This document shows, piece after piece, positions 8,556 to 17,075 of a stretch of 64,000 bases of DNA (positions within the stretch are counted from its first letter, which is position 1; every line of letters begins with the position of its first letter). The translations under genes and the position numbers were made by a program. The notes beneath the pieces are model-generated. The model was not told the DNA's origin. It was given only the letters and a program-made list of their open reading frames with translations, and searched no databases. Where the stretch lies: the NCBI GenBank assembly GCA_964565795.1, contig CAZMGC010000001.1, positions 1 to 64,000 of the forward strand. The letters run 5' to 3'. The stretch is from 2-01-FULL-39-10-A sp964565795 (GTDB taxonomy: Bacteria > Patescibacteriota > Microgenomatia > Levybacterales > UBA12049).

Positions 8556-9173
8556 TTAATTGGAAACCTGAGGAGTAATTTGTGCTCCAGATCCGGATGC
8601 CGGTGTTACGTCAATTACAGCAGAAGCGGTTTCTCTAAGAAGAGACTGCGTATGAGAAGTTGTGGAGACTTGAGATTGTGGTAAGAAATTAAGAGTTGTG
8701 GGCTCAATGCCAACTTTATTAAAGTTAATTTTGGCAATTACTCCCTCACCTTTAACCATTTTATCTCCTGGTTTTATTGCGATTGCGTATCTTATGACTC
8801 CAGTCGATGTATCAATTGTTTTTATAAGAATAGCTGGCTGATTNNNNNNNNNNNGGGTTATATCGACATTTGTTAATGCTTTTGGATCAAATGATAATTC
8901 GATTTGCGCTCCGCTTATTTCGTCCCCGTTTGTATTTATGATGACATCGGTTTCATATTTTCCATTTGCCAACTGCCTTATGTCTTCAGAAACTGCTAGG
9001 GAAGTGTGAGCGAAATCAACCTTTACTTCTTTTGGAGTTGACTTTAGAGGGGAAAAACTTTTTGAGGTTAGACTTACTACTAAAAGAACGACAGTTAAAA
9101 TTACAAGTCCAGCAACAAGAAGCCAAGTTTTATTTAATCCATTTTTCTTAGCGCTGTTCAAATTTTCTTCCAT
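8556..9173 (-). CDS. Membrane-anchored cohesin-domain protein
   Basis: About 205 residues, with a short cytoplasmic N-terminus, one membrane helix (residues 18-38) and an extracellular cohesin-like sandwich (INTNGDEISGAQIELSFDP, then VIRYAIAIKPGD, then GEGVIAKINF). It is a close paralog of the protein at 11683-12252. An 11-base N run at 8844-8854 interrupts the coding sequence. The preceding base predicts Pro as in the paralog, where the segment reads T-P-G-N-F-L, so about one codon may be missing. The gene leads an operon with the M11 protease-dockerin gene. Probable job: a membrane receptor for dockerin-bearing proteins. Confidence 0.7.
   Translation of the reverse strand: MEENLNSAKKNGLNKTWLLVAGLVILTVVLLVVSLTSKSFSPLKSTPKEVKVDFAHTSLAVSEDIRQLANGKYETDVIINTNGDEISGAQIELSFDPKALTNVDITXXXXNQPAILIKTIDTSTGVIRYAIAIKPGDKMVKGEGVIAKINFNKVGIEPTTLNFLPQSQVSTTSHTQSLLRETASAVIDVTPASGSGAQITPQVSN
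8844..8854. other. Run of 11 undetermined bases
   Basis: Eleven N lie inside the cohesin gene. The reading frame is kept across the run, so it is either a true short gap of known size or a placeholder. Comparison with the paralog at 11683-12252 suggests the real piece encodes Pro-Gly-x-Phe-type residues and may be three bases longer. Confidence 0.95.
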
Positions 9174-9179
9174 AGTTAA

Positions 9180-9208
9180 TTATTAGTTTTGTACCCGCCT
9201 AATGTCAA
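9180..9208 (-). promoter_or_regulatory. Promoter of the cohesin-M11 protease operon
   Basis: On the minus strand TTGACA (complement of 9203-9208) is followed after 17 bases by TAATAA (9180-9185), six bases before the ATG at 9173. The -10 is weak but the geometry equals the other promoters of this window. Confidence 0.5.
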
Positions 9209-9210
9209 TC

Positions 9211-11613
9211 TTAATCAGGTAAGATTACGCCTTGCTGATTAGCAAATTCTTTAAGGAAAAGTGTGTAATCATCTTCATTTACGATTCCATTGTCATCTAA
9301 ATCTGAATAAGATGCATTATTTGGGTTTTGATCGCAAGCTGAAGTGTCCTGAGAATAAATAGAGCAGGAGAGAAGTACATTGTAATCCATTAGATCGATT
9401 CTATTTTCAGAAAGATCTACGTTATTTACATTTCCTGTAACTAAATAAAAGTTTTGAGAATTAAGATTTAATGTCTGACCCTTAGAGATTAAGACTGATC
9501 CGGGATATTGACCATATAGATATCTTGGACCTTGAATATAGACATTAAAGTTTCCTCTATCAAGTTCGGACAAGAATGGAATCTCTAGCTGGGATTCAAA
9601 TTTTTCCGATGATGGGCTGTATGTAAATGTGTGTTCAGAATATTCAGCGAATTTTGTGTTATCGCTGGTATTGTAAAGTTTGATCGTTAAATTTCTATTT
9701 TTGTGATCAGGATTTTTATTTCCTCCGATTGGAATTCTAGGGGTTGTTCCAATTCCGTCAATTCCAAGCGTTAAATTCATAAAAGTTCTACCGAAGGTCA
9801 TGGTAGGGGTTGGGGTTATTTGAGTTGGAGTAGGTGTAATTGTGAATGTTGGCGTGGGAGAATCACCAATAACATAATATATTTGTCTAGAGCTAAGAAG
9901 CTGACCGTTAGATGATTTTAAATTTACTGTAATTCTATTTGTACTTGGTTGTGGAGCATCAGCGGGAGCTTTAACCCTGACGTTTGTGATTTCTCTTGCG
10001 CCCGGCGACAGTTGAAAAGAATTTTTACCGAAGAATGCAGTCCATTGACCAGCAGGCAGTTCTGCTGAAAGGTTAAAGGTTCTTGCCTGACAAGAGCCAG
10101 AATCCGAGTTTGTTACTTCGATTCTGTAATCCGCTTCTTCTCCTGGATCAGCATTAATTGAATTAGGTGTTACGCCAAAATTTGGAGTGCGTGTTACGCA
10201 TTTAGGAGTTGGTGTAGGCGTTGGTTCATCAGCGACCACATTATAAATGGCGTTGTAAGTTTTTGGTGCGCCTCCTGGTCTTTGTGAAGATACAGTAATT
10301 GTTTTAGGCCCGTTTGGAGCGCTTGGTGGAGAAGTAACTCTTAGTTTAGTAGTAGTGCTTTGTCCTGATGCAATAGATAAAGAGGTTTTATCAAATTTAT
10401 AAGTCCAGGAATTATTTGTATTATTTAAGATAGAAGCAGATAAATTAAATGTTGTTTCGGCGCAATTTTTATTGTTATTACCAATTTTAACTGTGTAAAC
10501 GACTTCTTCTCCTGGTTTTCCAATCCCATTTCCATTATCTGGGGTAACTGTGATTGATTCAGGATTCTGTTCACATTTTGGTTCAGGAGTTGGGGGGATC
10601 TGAGCATTTCCAAAATTTTTATTAGTTTGAGTATTTCCATTTGAAAGAGCTATAGAGTAAGAAGCGTTATTTAATGGTAGGGTTTGTTGCCATCCTGTTT
10701 TTATGGTTTGTTTAACCGTATATGATCCGTCGCAAAGGTCCGTGAATGAATAAGCACCATTGGTGTCGGACGTATCAGCTTTTTTGGTTCCTCCAGGAAG
10801 AGTGAGTTCTACATTCCAACCTGATAAATTTTGTTCTCCGGAATCAAGCGTTGCATTTTTATTCAAGTCATTAAATACCACTCCGCTAATAGTTCCTTTT
10901 GCAATGATTTGAGAAATTTTGTCATAAATTGTATTAAGATCATCACTTGTTGGGCTTGCATAATATCTGCCACCGGTTACACTTGCCATCTTTTTTAAGA
11001 AGTCCGCATTAATCTGATCGCCAACTCCAATTGTAAATATAATAGTTCCCTGGGTTTGATGTGCATTTTTAGCCTCAGCAATAGCTTTATTTTCTGCTAC
11101 TGTCGTATTCACTTTATCTGGGCTACCTTGAATCACATTTGCTTTTCCATCTGTAAGTAGGATTATTACTTTTTTAGTGTTTGTTCTTCCGTTTTGTTTT
11201 AGATTAATAAAGCCTTTATAAATTCCACACTCGATGCATGTTTCGCCCTCAGGTGTGAGAGAGCCAATTTCTGTTTTTGCGGATTCCCAGTTGTTAGTAA
11301 GGGTTCTATCAATTGTTCCTAGATTAGCATAAGAAGAGACTCCAACTCTGTTTCTGGAATCTTTCGCTAATATATCTACGAATCTTCTAGCCGCTGATTT
11401 GGCTTTAGACATTTTTGTACCTGTTGTACCTGAAATTGTATTTTTCATGCTTCCAGAGCGATCTAGGACAAGCACAACGTCACTTGGAGAATTTCCACAC
11501 GTGGCAGCTGGATTAACTTGAGCTGAAGCTTCATTTTTTTTAAATTGATAGAAAATACCAGCAATTAAAAAAATTATTGAGAGAAGAAAAAACTTTGCGA
11601 GCTTGGATTTCAT
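9211..11613 (-). CDS. Secreted von Willebrand A protein with SdrD-B-like, NEW3 and dockerin domains
   Basis: 800 residues. An N-terminal hydrophobic export segment (7-25) is followed by a vWA domain (45-235) with the metal-site motif DRSGS at 51-55. A B-type repeat as in SdrD (240-337, GVVFNDLNKNATLDSGE) is next, then two NEW3-like sandwiches (about 348-462 and 475-583) joined by Thr/Pro linkers. A conserved module (610-722) and a dockerin (723-792) close the protein. The C-terminal tail is almost identical to that of the 12254-15670 protein. The first calcium loop carries an insertion (NVNNVDLSENRIDLMDY), while the second (DLDDNGIVNEDDY) is canonical. The vWA domain probably binds another surface or matrix protein, and the dockerin attaches it to a cohesin. 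Confidence 0.75.
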   Translation of the reverse strand: MKSKLAKFFLLSIIFLIAGIFYQFKKNEASAQVNPAATCGNSPSDVVLVLDRSGSMKNTISGTTGTKMSKAKSAARRFVDILAKDSRNRVGVSSYANLGTIDRTLTNNWESAKTEIGSLTPEGETCIECGIYKGFINLKQNGRTNTKKVIILLTDGKANVIQGSPDKVNTTVAENKAIAEAKNAHQTQGTIIFTIGVGDQINADFLKKMASVTGGRYYASPTSDDLNTIYDKISQIIAKGTISGVVFNDLNKNATLDSGEQNLSGWNVELTLPGGTKKADTSDTNGAYSFTDLCDGSYTVKQTIKTGWQQTLPLNNASYSIALSNGNTQTNKNFGNAQIPPTPEPKCEQNPESITVTPDNGNGIGKPGEEVVYTVKIGNNNKNCAETTFNLSASILNNTNNSWTYKFDKTSLSIASGQSTTTKLRVTSPPSAPNGPKTITVSSQRPGGAPKTYNAIYNVVADEPTPTPTPKCVTRTPNFGVTPNSINADPGEEADYRIEVTNSDSGSCQARTFNLSAELPAGQWTAFFGKNSFQLSPGAREITNVRVKAPADAPQPSTNRITVNLKSSNGQLLSSRQIYYVIGDSPTPTFTITPTPTQITPTPTMTFGRTFMNLTLGIDGIGTTPRIPIGGNKNPDHKNRNLTIKLYNTSDNTKFAEYSEHTFTYSPSSEKFESQLEIPFLSELDRGNFNVYIQGPRYLYGQYPGSVLISKGQTLNLNSQNFYLVTGNVNNVDLSENRIDLMDYNVLLSCSIYSQDTSACDQNPNNASYSDLDDNGIVNEDDYTLFLKEFANQQGVILPD

Positions 11614-11630
11614 ATAAAAGCGCTATTCTC

Positions 11631-11659
11631 AGATTATTATAGTACGTTTCCCATGTCAA
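11631..11659 (-). promoter_or_regulatory. Promoter of the vWA-dockerin gene
   Basis: Minus strand TTGACA (complement of 11654-11659), 17 bases, then TAATCT (11631-11636), with the start codon 17 bases further. A TATAAT also lies 12 bases after the -35. The block TAC-TATAAT-AATCTGA is repeated exactly in the promoter of the 12254-15670 gene. Confidence 0.6.
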
Positions 11660-11682
11660 GACTACTGAGAGTTTATAAAAGT

Positions 11683-12252
11683 TTATGGGATATCAGCGGA
11701 GATTGTTTCTTTAAGGATCGATTGATTAAGTCCAGTTGTTGAGACCTGGGAAGTAGGCAGGAATCCTATGTTTGTAGGCTCTTGACTCGTTTTAGTAAAA
11801 CTTAAAGTAGCTATAACACCTGTTCCATCTATTGTTTCGTCTCCTGGTTTTATGGCTATTATATATCTTATTACTCCGTTAGTTGTGTCGATAGTTTTAG
11901 TTAATACAGTTGGGTTGCTAAGGAAATTTCCAGGAGTAATGTCTACGTTAGTCAAAAGTGTAGGTTCAAAAGCTAGTTCTATTTGTGCTCCACTAATTTT
12001 GTTCCCATTTGTGTTAATTACGATATCGGTTTCGTATGTGGATTCACTCGTGCTTCTAATATCTTCTGAGACGGAAAGAGAAGTGTTAGCTTCTGCAATC
12101 TGTTGATTATTCCCATTTTTGGAAATAAGATTTAGTCCCTTGGAGGAAAGTAAAATAATTATTGGAGCAGCAATTAAAATTATTAATCCGGCGACCAAAA
12201 GCCACTTTTTATTAGATTCATTTCTTATTGTATTTGTAGAATTTTTTTCCAT
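11683..12252 (-). CDS. Membrane-anchored cohesin-domain protein (second copy)
   Basis: 189 residues with one membrane helix (residues 18-38) and an extracellular cohesin-like domain (INTNGNKISGAQIELAFEP, VDITPGNFLSNP, RYIIAIKPGD). It is a paralog of 8556-9173 and lacks that protein's short C-terminal tail. Its ATG lies one base after the stop of the large dockerin gene upstream, so both are on one transcript. Dockerin and cohesin genes paired in this way argue that the two products meet at the cell surface. Confidence 0.7.
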   Translation of the reverse strand: MEKNSTNTIRNESNKKWLLVAGLIILIAAPIIILLSSKGLNLISKNGNNQQIAEANTSLSVSEDIRSTSESTYETDIVINTNGNKISGAQIELAFEPTLLTNVDITPGNFLSNPTVLTKTIDTTNGVIRYIIAIKPGDETIDGTGVIATLSFTKTSQEPTNIGFLPTSQVSTTGLNQSILKETISADIP

Positions 12253-12253
12253 A

Positions 12254-15200
12254 TTATTCAGGTAGAATTACGCCTTGTTGGTTTGCGAATTCTTTAAGGA
12301 AAAGTGTGTAATCATCTTCGTTCACAAATCCGTCATCGTTTAGATCTGTGTATTTTTCATTATTTTCATCTGCGTCGCATGCGGATCTATTCTGTGAGTA
12401 AACAGAGCAGGAAAGTAAAAGATTATAATCCATTAAATCGATTCTGTTTTCAGAGAGGTCTGTGTTATTAACATTTCCTGTTATTAAATAGAAATTATTT
12501 GAAGTTAAGTCTGTAACTTGTCCTTGAGTGATTGAGAATGACCCCGGATATTGGTTAGTTAAATATCCTGGGCCGTCAACATAAATATTATATGAGCCAT
12601 TAGGAAGATTTTCTACAGATGGGAGGTCATACAGTAATTCAAATTTTTCACTATTTTGATTGTATGTAAACGTAATATTCGTTCCTGTGAAGCTAAGAGT
12701 ATTTGTAATAGTATTATAGATTTTGAAATTTAAACCCCTCCAAATATTAGTAGGATTTTTATTTCCGCCAATTGGAATTCTAGGAGTAGATCCAATCCCA
12801 TCGATTCCAATTCTAAAATTTAAGTATGTTTTTCCAGGAATTGGCGTAATTTGATCTTGTACGAGATAAACTGCAACGATTGAGGAAATTTCTGTATTGT
12901 TTTCAATAAGCTTAAGAACGGTAATATGTTCACCTGTAGTAGAGTTTGATGGAGAAGTAATTACCACGTTTACATCTCTTGATTCATTCTTGCTAATATT
13001 GCTTAGGTTGTCTTGTGATAGGCTTGCGCTCCATCCAGTTGGTGGAGTAGCCTCGATAGAAAAGGTTCTACCTGCGCAATCTCCTTGATCAATATTTCTT
13101 ACTGTCACATTATATGTAACTGCTTCACTAGGATTTCCTGTTTTTGTTTGTGGTGTGATGCTAAATTCTGGATTGTTTTGAACGCATTCATTTGTTTGAT
13201 CTCCTGGTACAACATAGGCAATATCTTTGGTTGCAATTATTGTATTATTAGGGTTTTTAATATTTAAAGTTATTTTTTTAGTGCCTGCAGTTGCATTAGT
13301 AGGGGATTTTATTTTAACATTTGTAATTTGCTTATCGCCTTGAGCGAGTTCGAATGGACTATTTTTCCCAAAAGTAGCTTCCCAATTGGTATTTGGTAAA
13401 TTAGCAGTAAGCGATAGTGTTTTTGGTGAGCATTCGCCAGTATCTTTATTTAGTATTTCGATACTATAACTTGCTTCCTGTCCTGGATTTGCTTCTTGGG
13501 AATCTGGAGTAACTGTAAATTCTGGATCTTTTCTAGTACAGGTTGTTGGTGTGTCAGTAGGATTAGCCACATTGACAGTATAAGTTGCATTTACTTGAAC
13601 TTGTGCTGTTGTCTGGCCTTCACGTCTTACTCCCAGTGTAAATGTTTTTGGGCCCTGTGTAGCTCCATTTGGAGATTTAACCTTAAATGTAGTTGATTTA
13701 TTTCCGCCATTTTTTGAGATACTGCTTAGCGTGTTGTCAGTAAAACTTGCGGTCCAATTATCGTTTGGTAATCGTTCTTTTGAAAGGACAAAACTTACAG
13801 GATTACATGCTTCACCTTTATCATTGTTAGTAACTTTTACACTGTATTCTCTCTCATCTCCTGGATTTCCGTTTCTGCTATTTGGCGTTATGTCTAAAGT
13901 TGGAGCATTCTTGTCGCAGGTTGGTTGAGGTGTTGTAGATGTTCCGCCTCCAGTTCCTCCTCCAGACTTGGTCGTTTCGTATGAATCCTGAACAATGTTA
14001 TTACCTTCATTGGTTTCGGAGATTTTTCCTTCTGAATCTACAAAAGCCACTGCCTTATATTTTCCAGCTGCTGGTCTTGGCATGCCAGTAAAATGACTTG
14101 ATAGATCGATCTCTTCATTTGCAGATACGACCTGGGTAACGGTCCATAATTTAACTGCGCCTCCATCTCTATTTATAACTCTAACTTTAAAATCACCAGT
14201 TATTTGAGTATTTCCGATATTTTTAATCTTTACAGTAGGGTTAGAGTTTCCAGTGTCTACGCCGCCAGGGAAGTTAAAAGCAGAGATTACTAGATCTTTA
14301 GTAGCGCCATTAGCTTGTGTTTTTTTAATACCAAAGTTAACTGTATTATTTGCGCTGAATGTTTTAGAACTACCATCAACGCTTGCTGTGATAGCATTAC
14401 CACCTACAAAATCTTGATAATTTAATTTAGTGGCAGTATATCCAGATGGAACTATTAATCTTACGTTTACTTGACTTGCAGTAGTGGTTCTTTTTAGATC
14501 ATATGCAAATCCAGTAAGTGTACTGTTAACCGTACTGTCTGCTTGAACAATGTATGGGTCTTTATAGAAGAGTTCAGTGTCTCCTTTTCTTCCGTTTCCA
14601 TCTTCATCTATAAATACGTATCCAGTAAATGAGAGCGTTTTTTGATTTGCTCTAGTTTCGCATTTGTTTGATGAATTACAAAATTGACCCGAAGTACAAT
14701 TTTTTAGATTTGAAGTGGTGCATTGTACGCATTTTCCGATACTGCAAATTCCCGAAGAGCAAACATCAGTAGCGTTAGGTGTGCAGTCCTGAGGTGTCGT
14801 AGCTGTTTCTTTACAAGTAGAGAATCCTGGTCTATCTGTAAATGTTCTAGTTTGAGTTCCAGCAATTGAGCTACATGCAGATCCATTTCCTTGAGGTCTT
14901 CCTGATTTTGGTTCACATTTTCCTAGCTTTACTGCGGTAGTGCAATTAGGTGTACTGACACAGGTGTGTGTATTTGTATTACAGGAATTTCCGTTTCCGC
15001 AACCTCCGCACGCTAAACTTGTTCCGCCGACTGTAAATGTTCCGCAGTAATTATTTTGCCTACAAAGGCTTTGTTTATATGTTGTTAAGTCAGAGCATCT
15101 GTCTGTAGTAGGCGCACAATATTTAAATGTGGCATTTGAAGAGCACTGACTATTTGATGAACATTTTATGCAGTTGGTTGTAACACTTTCATTGCAGTAT

Positions 15201-15670
15201 GGTTTAATTCCGAAAACAATTTGCTTATGTCCCGCAGTAATATTAGCAGTTTTTGAGTTATCTCTTTTTGTATCAGACGAAGTAAAATTATAAATATATA
15301 TAAAGTTTAAATCTCTGTTTGGTGCTGTCAGTGTAATTCGGAAATAATCTTCTCCAAGTTCGTATAAATCTGGATCATTTACTCGCAAGGTAACAGAAGT
15401 ATTTAAAAATGAACTAACGCAATTTTCTTGCGAGTCTTTAGAAATCGTTCGAGTTCCTGATGCATCCGTAATAGTGACTTTAAATGTACCATCATAGCAA
15501 TGATCCGTATTTGTAGTATTAAAATTTCGATTACCATTATCCATAACAGCACCTATGTTTAGATTGTAGCTAGCTGCTTGGGCTTTTCCGATAAAGTTAG
15601 CTTGAGAGCCAATTAAAAATAGGAAAGAAAGAGAAAATAAAAAGAATAAAAACTTTTTCACAGTAAACAT
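12254..15670 (-). CDS. Giant secreted Cys-rich multi-Ig protein with C-terminal dockerin
   Basis: 1138 residues with a signal peptide ending near residue 33 (KAQAA). Residues 35-155 form an unknown beta domain. Residues 158-340 are very Cys-rich with EGF-like spacing. Residues 345-450 recall SdrD-B repeats (GYVFIDEDGNGRKGD). A CARDB-type domain (460-560), a Gly/Thr linker and three NEW3-type sandwiches (about 585-700, 711-822, 833-938) follow, then the conserved module (948-1058) and a dockerin. The last 200 residues closely match the vWA protein, including the inserted first calcium loop and the tail FLKEFANQQGVILPE. No enzyme motif is visible, so it is probably an adhesin or scaffold. It is the first gene of a two-gene unit with the cohesin at 11683-12252. 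Confidence 0.7.
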   Translation of the reverse strand: MFTVKKFLFFLFSLSFLFLIGSQANFIGKAQAASYNLNIGAVMDNGNRNFNTTNTDHCYDGTFKVTITDASGTRTISKDSQENCVSSFLNTSVTLRVNDPDLYELGEDYFRITLTAPNRDLNFIYIYNFTSSDTKRDNSKTANITAGHKQIVFGIKPYCNESVTTNCIKCSSNSQCSSNATFKYCAPTTDRCSDLTTYKQSLCRQNNYCGTFTVGGTSLACGGCGNGNSCNTNTHTCVSTPNCTTAVKLGKCEPKSGRPQGNGSACSSIAGTQTRTFTDRPGFSTCKETATTPQDCTPNATDVCSSGICSIGKCVQCTTSNLKNCTSGQFCNSSNKCETRANQKTLSFTGYVFIDEDGNGRKGDTELFYKDPYIVQADSTVNSTLTGFAYDLKRTTTASQVNVRLIVPSGYTATKLNYQDFVGGNAITASVDGSSKTFSANNTVNFGIKKTQANGATKDLVISAFNFPGGVDTGNSNPTVKIKNIGNTQITGDFKVRVINRDGGAVKLWTVTQVVSANEEIDLSSHFTGMPRPAAGKYKAVAFVDSEGKISETNEGNNIVQDSYETTKSGGGTGGGTSTTPQPTCDKNAPTLDITPNSRNGNPGDEREYSVKVTNNDKGEACNPVSFVLSKERLPNDNWTASFTDNTLSSISKNGGNKSTTFKVKSPNGATQGPKTFTLGVRREGQTTAQVQVNATYTVNVANPTDTPTTCTRKDPEFTVTPDSQEANPGQEASYSIEILNKDTGECSPKTLSLTANLPNTNWEATFGKNSPFELAQGDKQITNVKIKSPTNATAGTKKITLNIKNPNNTIIATKDIAYVVPGDQTNECVQNNPEFSITPQTKTGNPSEAVTYNVTVRNIDQGDCAGRTFSIEATPPTGWSASLSQDNLSNISKNESRDVNVVITSPSNSTTGEHITVLKLIENNTEISSIVAVYLVQDQITPIPGKTYLNFRIGIDGIGSTPRIPIGGNKNPTNIWRGLNFKIYNTITNTLSFTGTNITFTYNQNSEKFELLYDLPSVENLPNGSYNIYVDGPGYLTNQYPGSFSITQGQVTDLTSNNFYLITGNVNNTDLSENRIDLMDYNLLLSCSVYSQNRSACDADENNEKYTDLNDDGFVNEDDYTLFLKEFANQQGVILPE

Positions 15671-15683
15671 ACCGCTTACAATC

Positions 15684-15712
15684 AGATTATTATAGTATTA
15701 AGATTGTGTCAA
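15684..15712 (-). promoter_or_regulatory. Promoter of the giant dockerin protein
   Basis: Minus strand TTGACA (complement of 15707-15712), 17 bases, TAATCT (15684-15689), then 13 bases to the ATG. The alternative TATAAT is only 12 bases from the -35. The arrangement is the same as at 11631-11659. Confidence 0.6.
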
Positions 15713-15764
15713 TACTCGGAATTTTCCTCTTCCAAAAATATTTTTTTAGTGCTAAACTTTTGAC

Positions 15765-16334
15765 ATGATTTTATCTGACGGGGATATAAAAAAAGCCCTC
15801 AAAGAGAAGAGAATCGAAATAACCCCAACTCCAGATTTTTCAACACAACTTGGAAGCTGTTCAGTTGATCTTCGCCTAGGAGATACATTTAGAGTTTTTG
15901 AACATTCTAAATACAGTTTTATAGATCCTTCTAAAAAAGATTTTTCTAATGAAATTACCCGCGAAATAAAAATTAAAAAAGGAGATGTTTTTATGATGCA
16001 GCCTGGAGATTTCGTCCTGGCAGTGACGCTTGAAAAAGTAAAAATCCCGCCTGATCTTATGGGGCGTCTTGAAGGTCGATCTTCGCTTGGACGTCTAGGA
16101 ATTGTAGTGCATTCTACAGCTTCAATTTTTGATCCTGGGTGGGATGGAAAACCAGTTCTTGAGCTGGGAAATCTGGGGAGAATGGCTGTGTCTTTAACTG
16201 TCGGGATGAGAATTTGTGCTATGACTTTTGAAGAACTATCAAGTCCTGCAGAAACTCCATACACTTCTAAAAAATTCGCAAAATATAAATTTCAAGACAC
16301 CCCAATTGAAAGCCGAATTCACGAAGAAAAATGA
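15765..16334 (+). CDS. dcd: dCTP deaminase
   Basis: 189 residues. It turns dCTP into dUTP (or dUMP in the bifunctional form) as a feed for thymidylate synthesis. Family motifs are in place: SCSVDLRLGD near residue 27, GRSSLGRLGIVVHSTA (the conserved phosphate and base site) and FDPGWDGKPVLELGN with the catalytic Glu. Length fits the family. A TAAACT box ends six bases before the ATG, suggesting a leaderless message. The stop overlaps tmk by four bases. With tmk, the dut-like gene, thyA and folA it makes a dTTP gene cluster. Mono- versus bifunctional activity cannot be decided from sequence alone. Confidence 0.85.
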   Translation: MILSDGDIKKALKEKRIEITPTPDFSTQLGSCSVDLRLGDTFRVFEHSKYSFIDPSKKDFSNEITREIKIKKGDVFMMQPGDFVLAVTLEKVKIPPDLMGRLEGRSSLGRLGIVVHSTASIFDPGWDGKPVLELGNLGRMAVSLTVGMRICAMTFEELSSPAETPYTSKKFAKYKFQDTPIESRIHEEK

Positions 16335-17011
16335 AATATCATATAGAGTTTGATCTGGAATTAAAGAAGAATCCGTATAAAGGGTTATATATTGCCTTAG
16401 AGGGAACTGAAGCTTCTGGAAAAACGACTCAAGCTGAAAAATTAAAAGAATATTTTGAATCAAAGGGAAAACGGGTGGTAACCACAAGAGAACCAAGAAA
16501 AGAAGGAATAATTGGAGATATAGTTCATAAGGTTCTTAAGGGTGAACTCCAGATGGATTCTTCGGCTTTTCAATATCTTTTTTCTACCGATAGAGTTCTT
16601 AATCACAGAGAAGTAGTTGTGCCAGCTTTAGAATTAGGCAGGGTTGTTATTTCAGACAGGAGTTTTTGGTCTGCAATTGTTTATGGGGTTTTGGATAAAA
16701 CGGAAGGGGAATATAAAAAAGAAGCAATAGATCAGCTTTTGGTTGCGCAATCCATATTATCTTTTTATCATCAATTTATAGTTCCCGATTACACCTTTTT
16801 CTTAAAAATTCCTCTTAATCTTTCCATCGAGAGATTACAAAATGAAAGAAAACAGGCGAAAGAGATTTATGAAGATGAAGGAAAAATTGAAAAAATTATT
16901 AAGGGTTATGAATTTGTATTTAAAAATTTTGAAAATGAAATTATAACCATTGATGGATCAGCGGATATTGATACTGTTTCTAAGGAAATTATTGGTAAAA
17001 TTAAACTATGA
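16331..17011 (+). CDS. tmk: Thymidylate kinase
   Basis: 226 residues. It phosphorylates dTMP to dTDP. The P-loop is EGTEASGKTT near residue 23, the TREP motif (VTTREPRKEG) follows, and the DR motif is in VISDRSFWSA. The N-terminus is about 12 residues longer than typical. The start overlaps the dcd stop (ATGA), so the two are coupled. A lid region follows near residue 170 (ERKQAKEIYEDEG). Its place next to dCTP deaminase and thymidylate synthase agrees with the function. Confidence 0.88.
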   Translation: MKYHIEFDLELKKNPYKGLYIALEGTEASGKTTQAEKLKEYFESKGKRVVTTREPRKEGIIGDIVHKVLKGELQMDSSAFQYLFSTDRVLNHREVVVPALELGRVVISDRSFWSAIVYGVLDKTEGEYKKEAIDQLLVAQSILSFYHQFIVPDYTFFLKIPLNLSIERLQNERKQAKEIYEDEGKIEKIIKGYEFVFKNFENEIITIDGSADIDTVSKEIIGKIKL

Positions 17012-17024
17012 ACATAAATCCAAA

Positions 17025-17053
17025 CCCTCCTTCGCATAAAGCTTCGGAAGGGC
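17025..17053 (+). other. Short GC-rich hairpin between tmk and the dut-like gene
   Basis: CCTTC (17029-17033) can pair with GAAGG (17047-17051), flanked by CCC and GGG with a bulge. It lies 14 bases after the tmk stop and has no U-tract, so it is a weak terminator or mRNA-processing candidate only. Confidence 0.3.
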
Positions 17054-17075
17054 AAGAGAATTATTAAATATTAAT

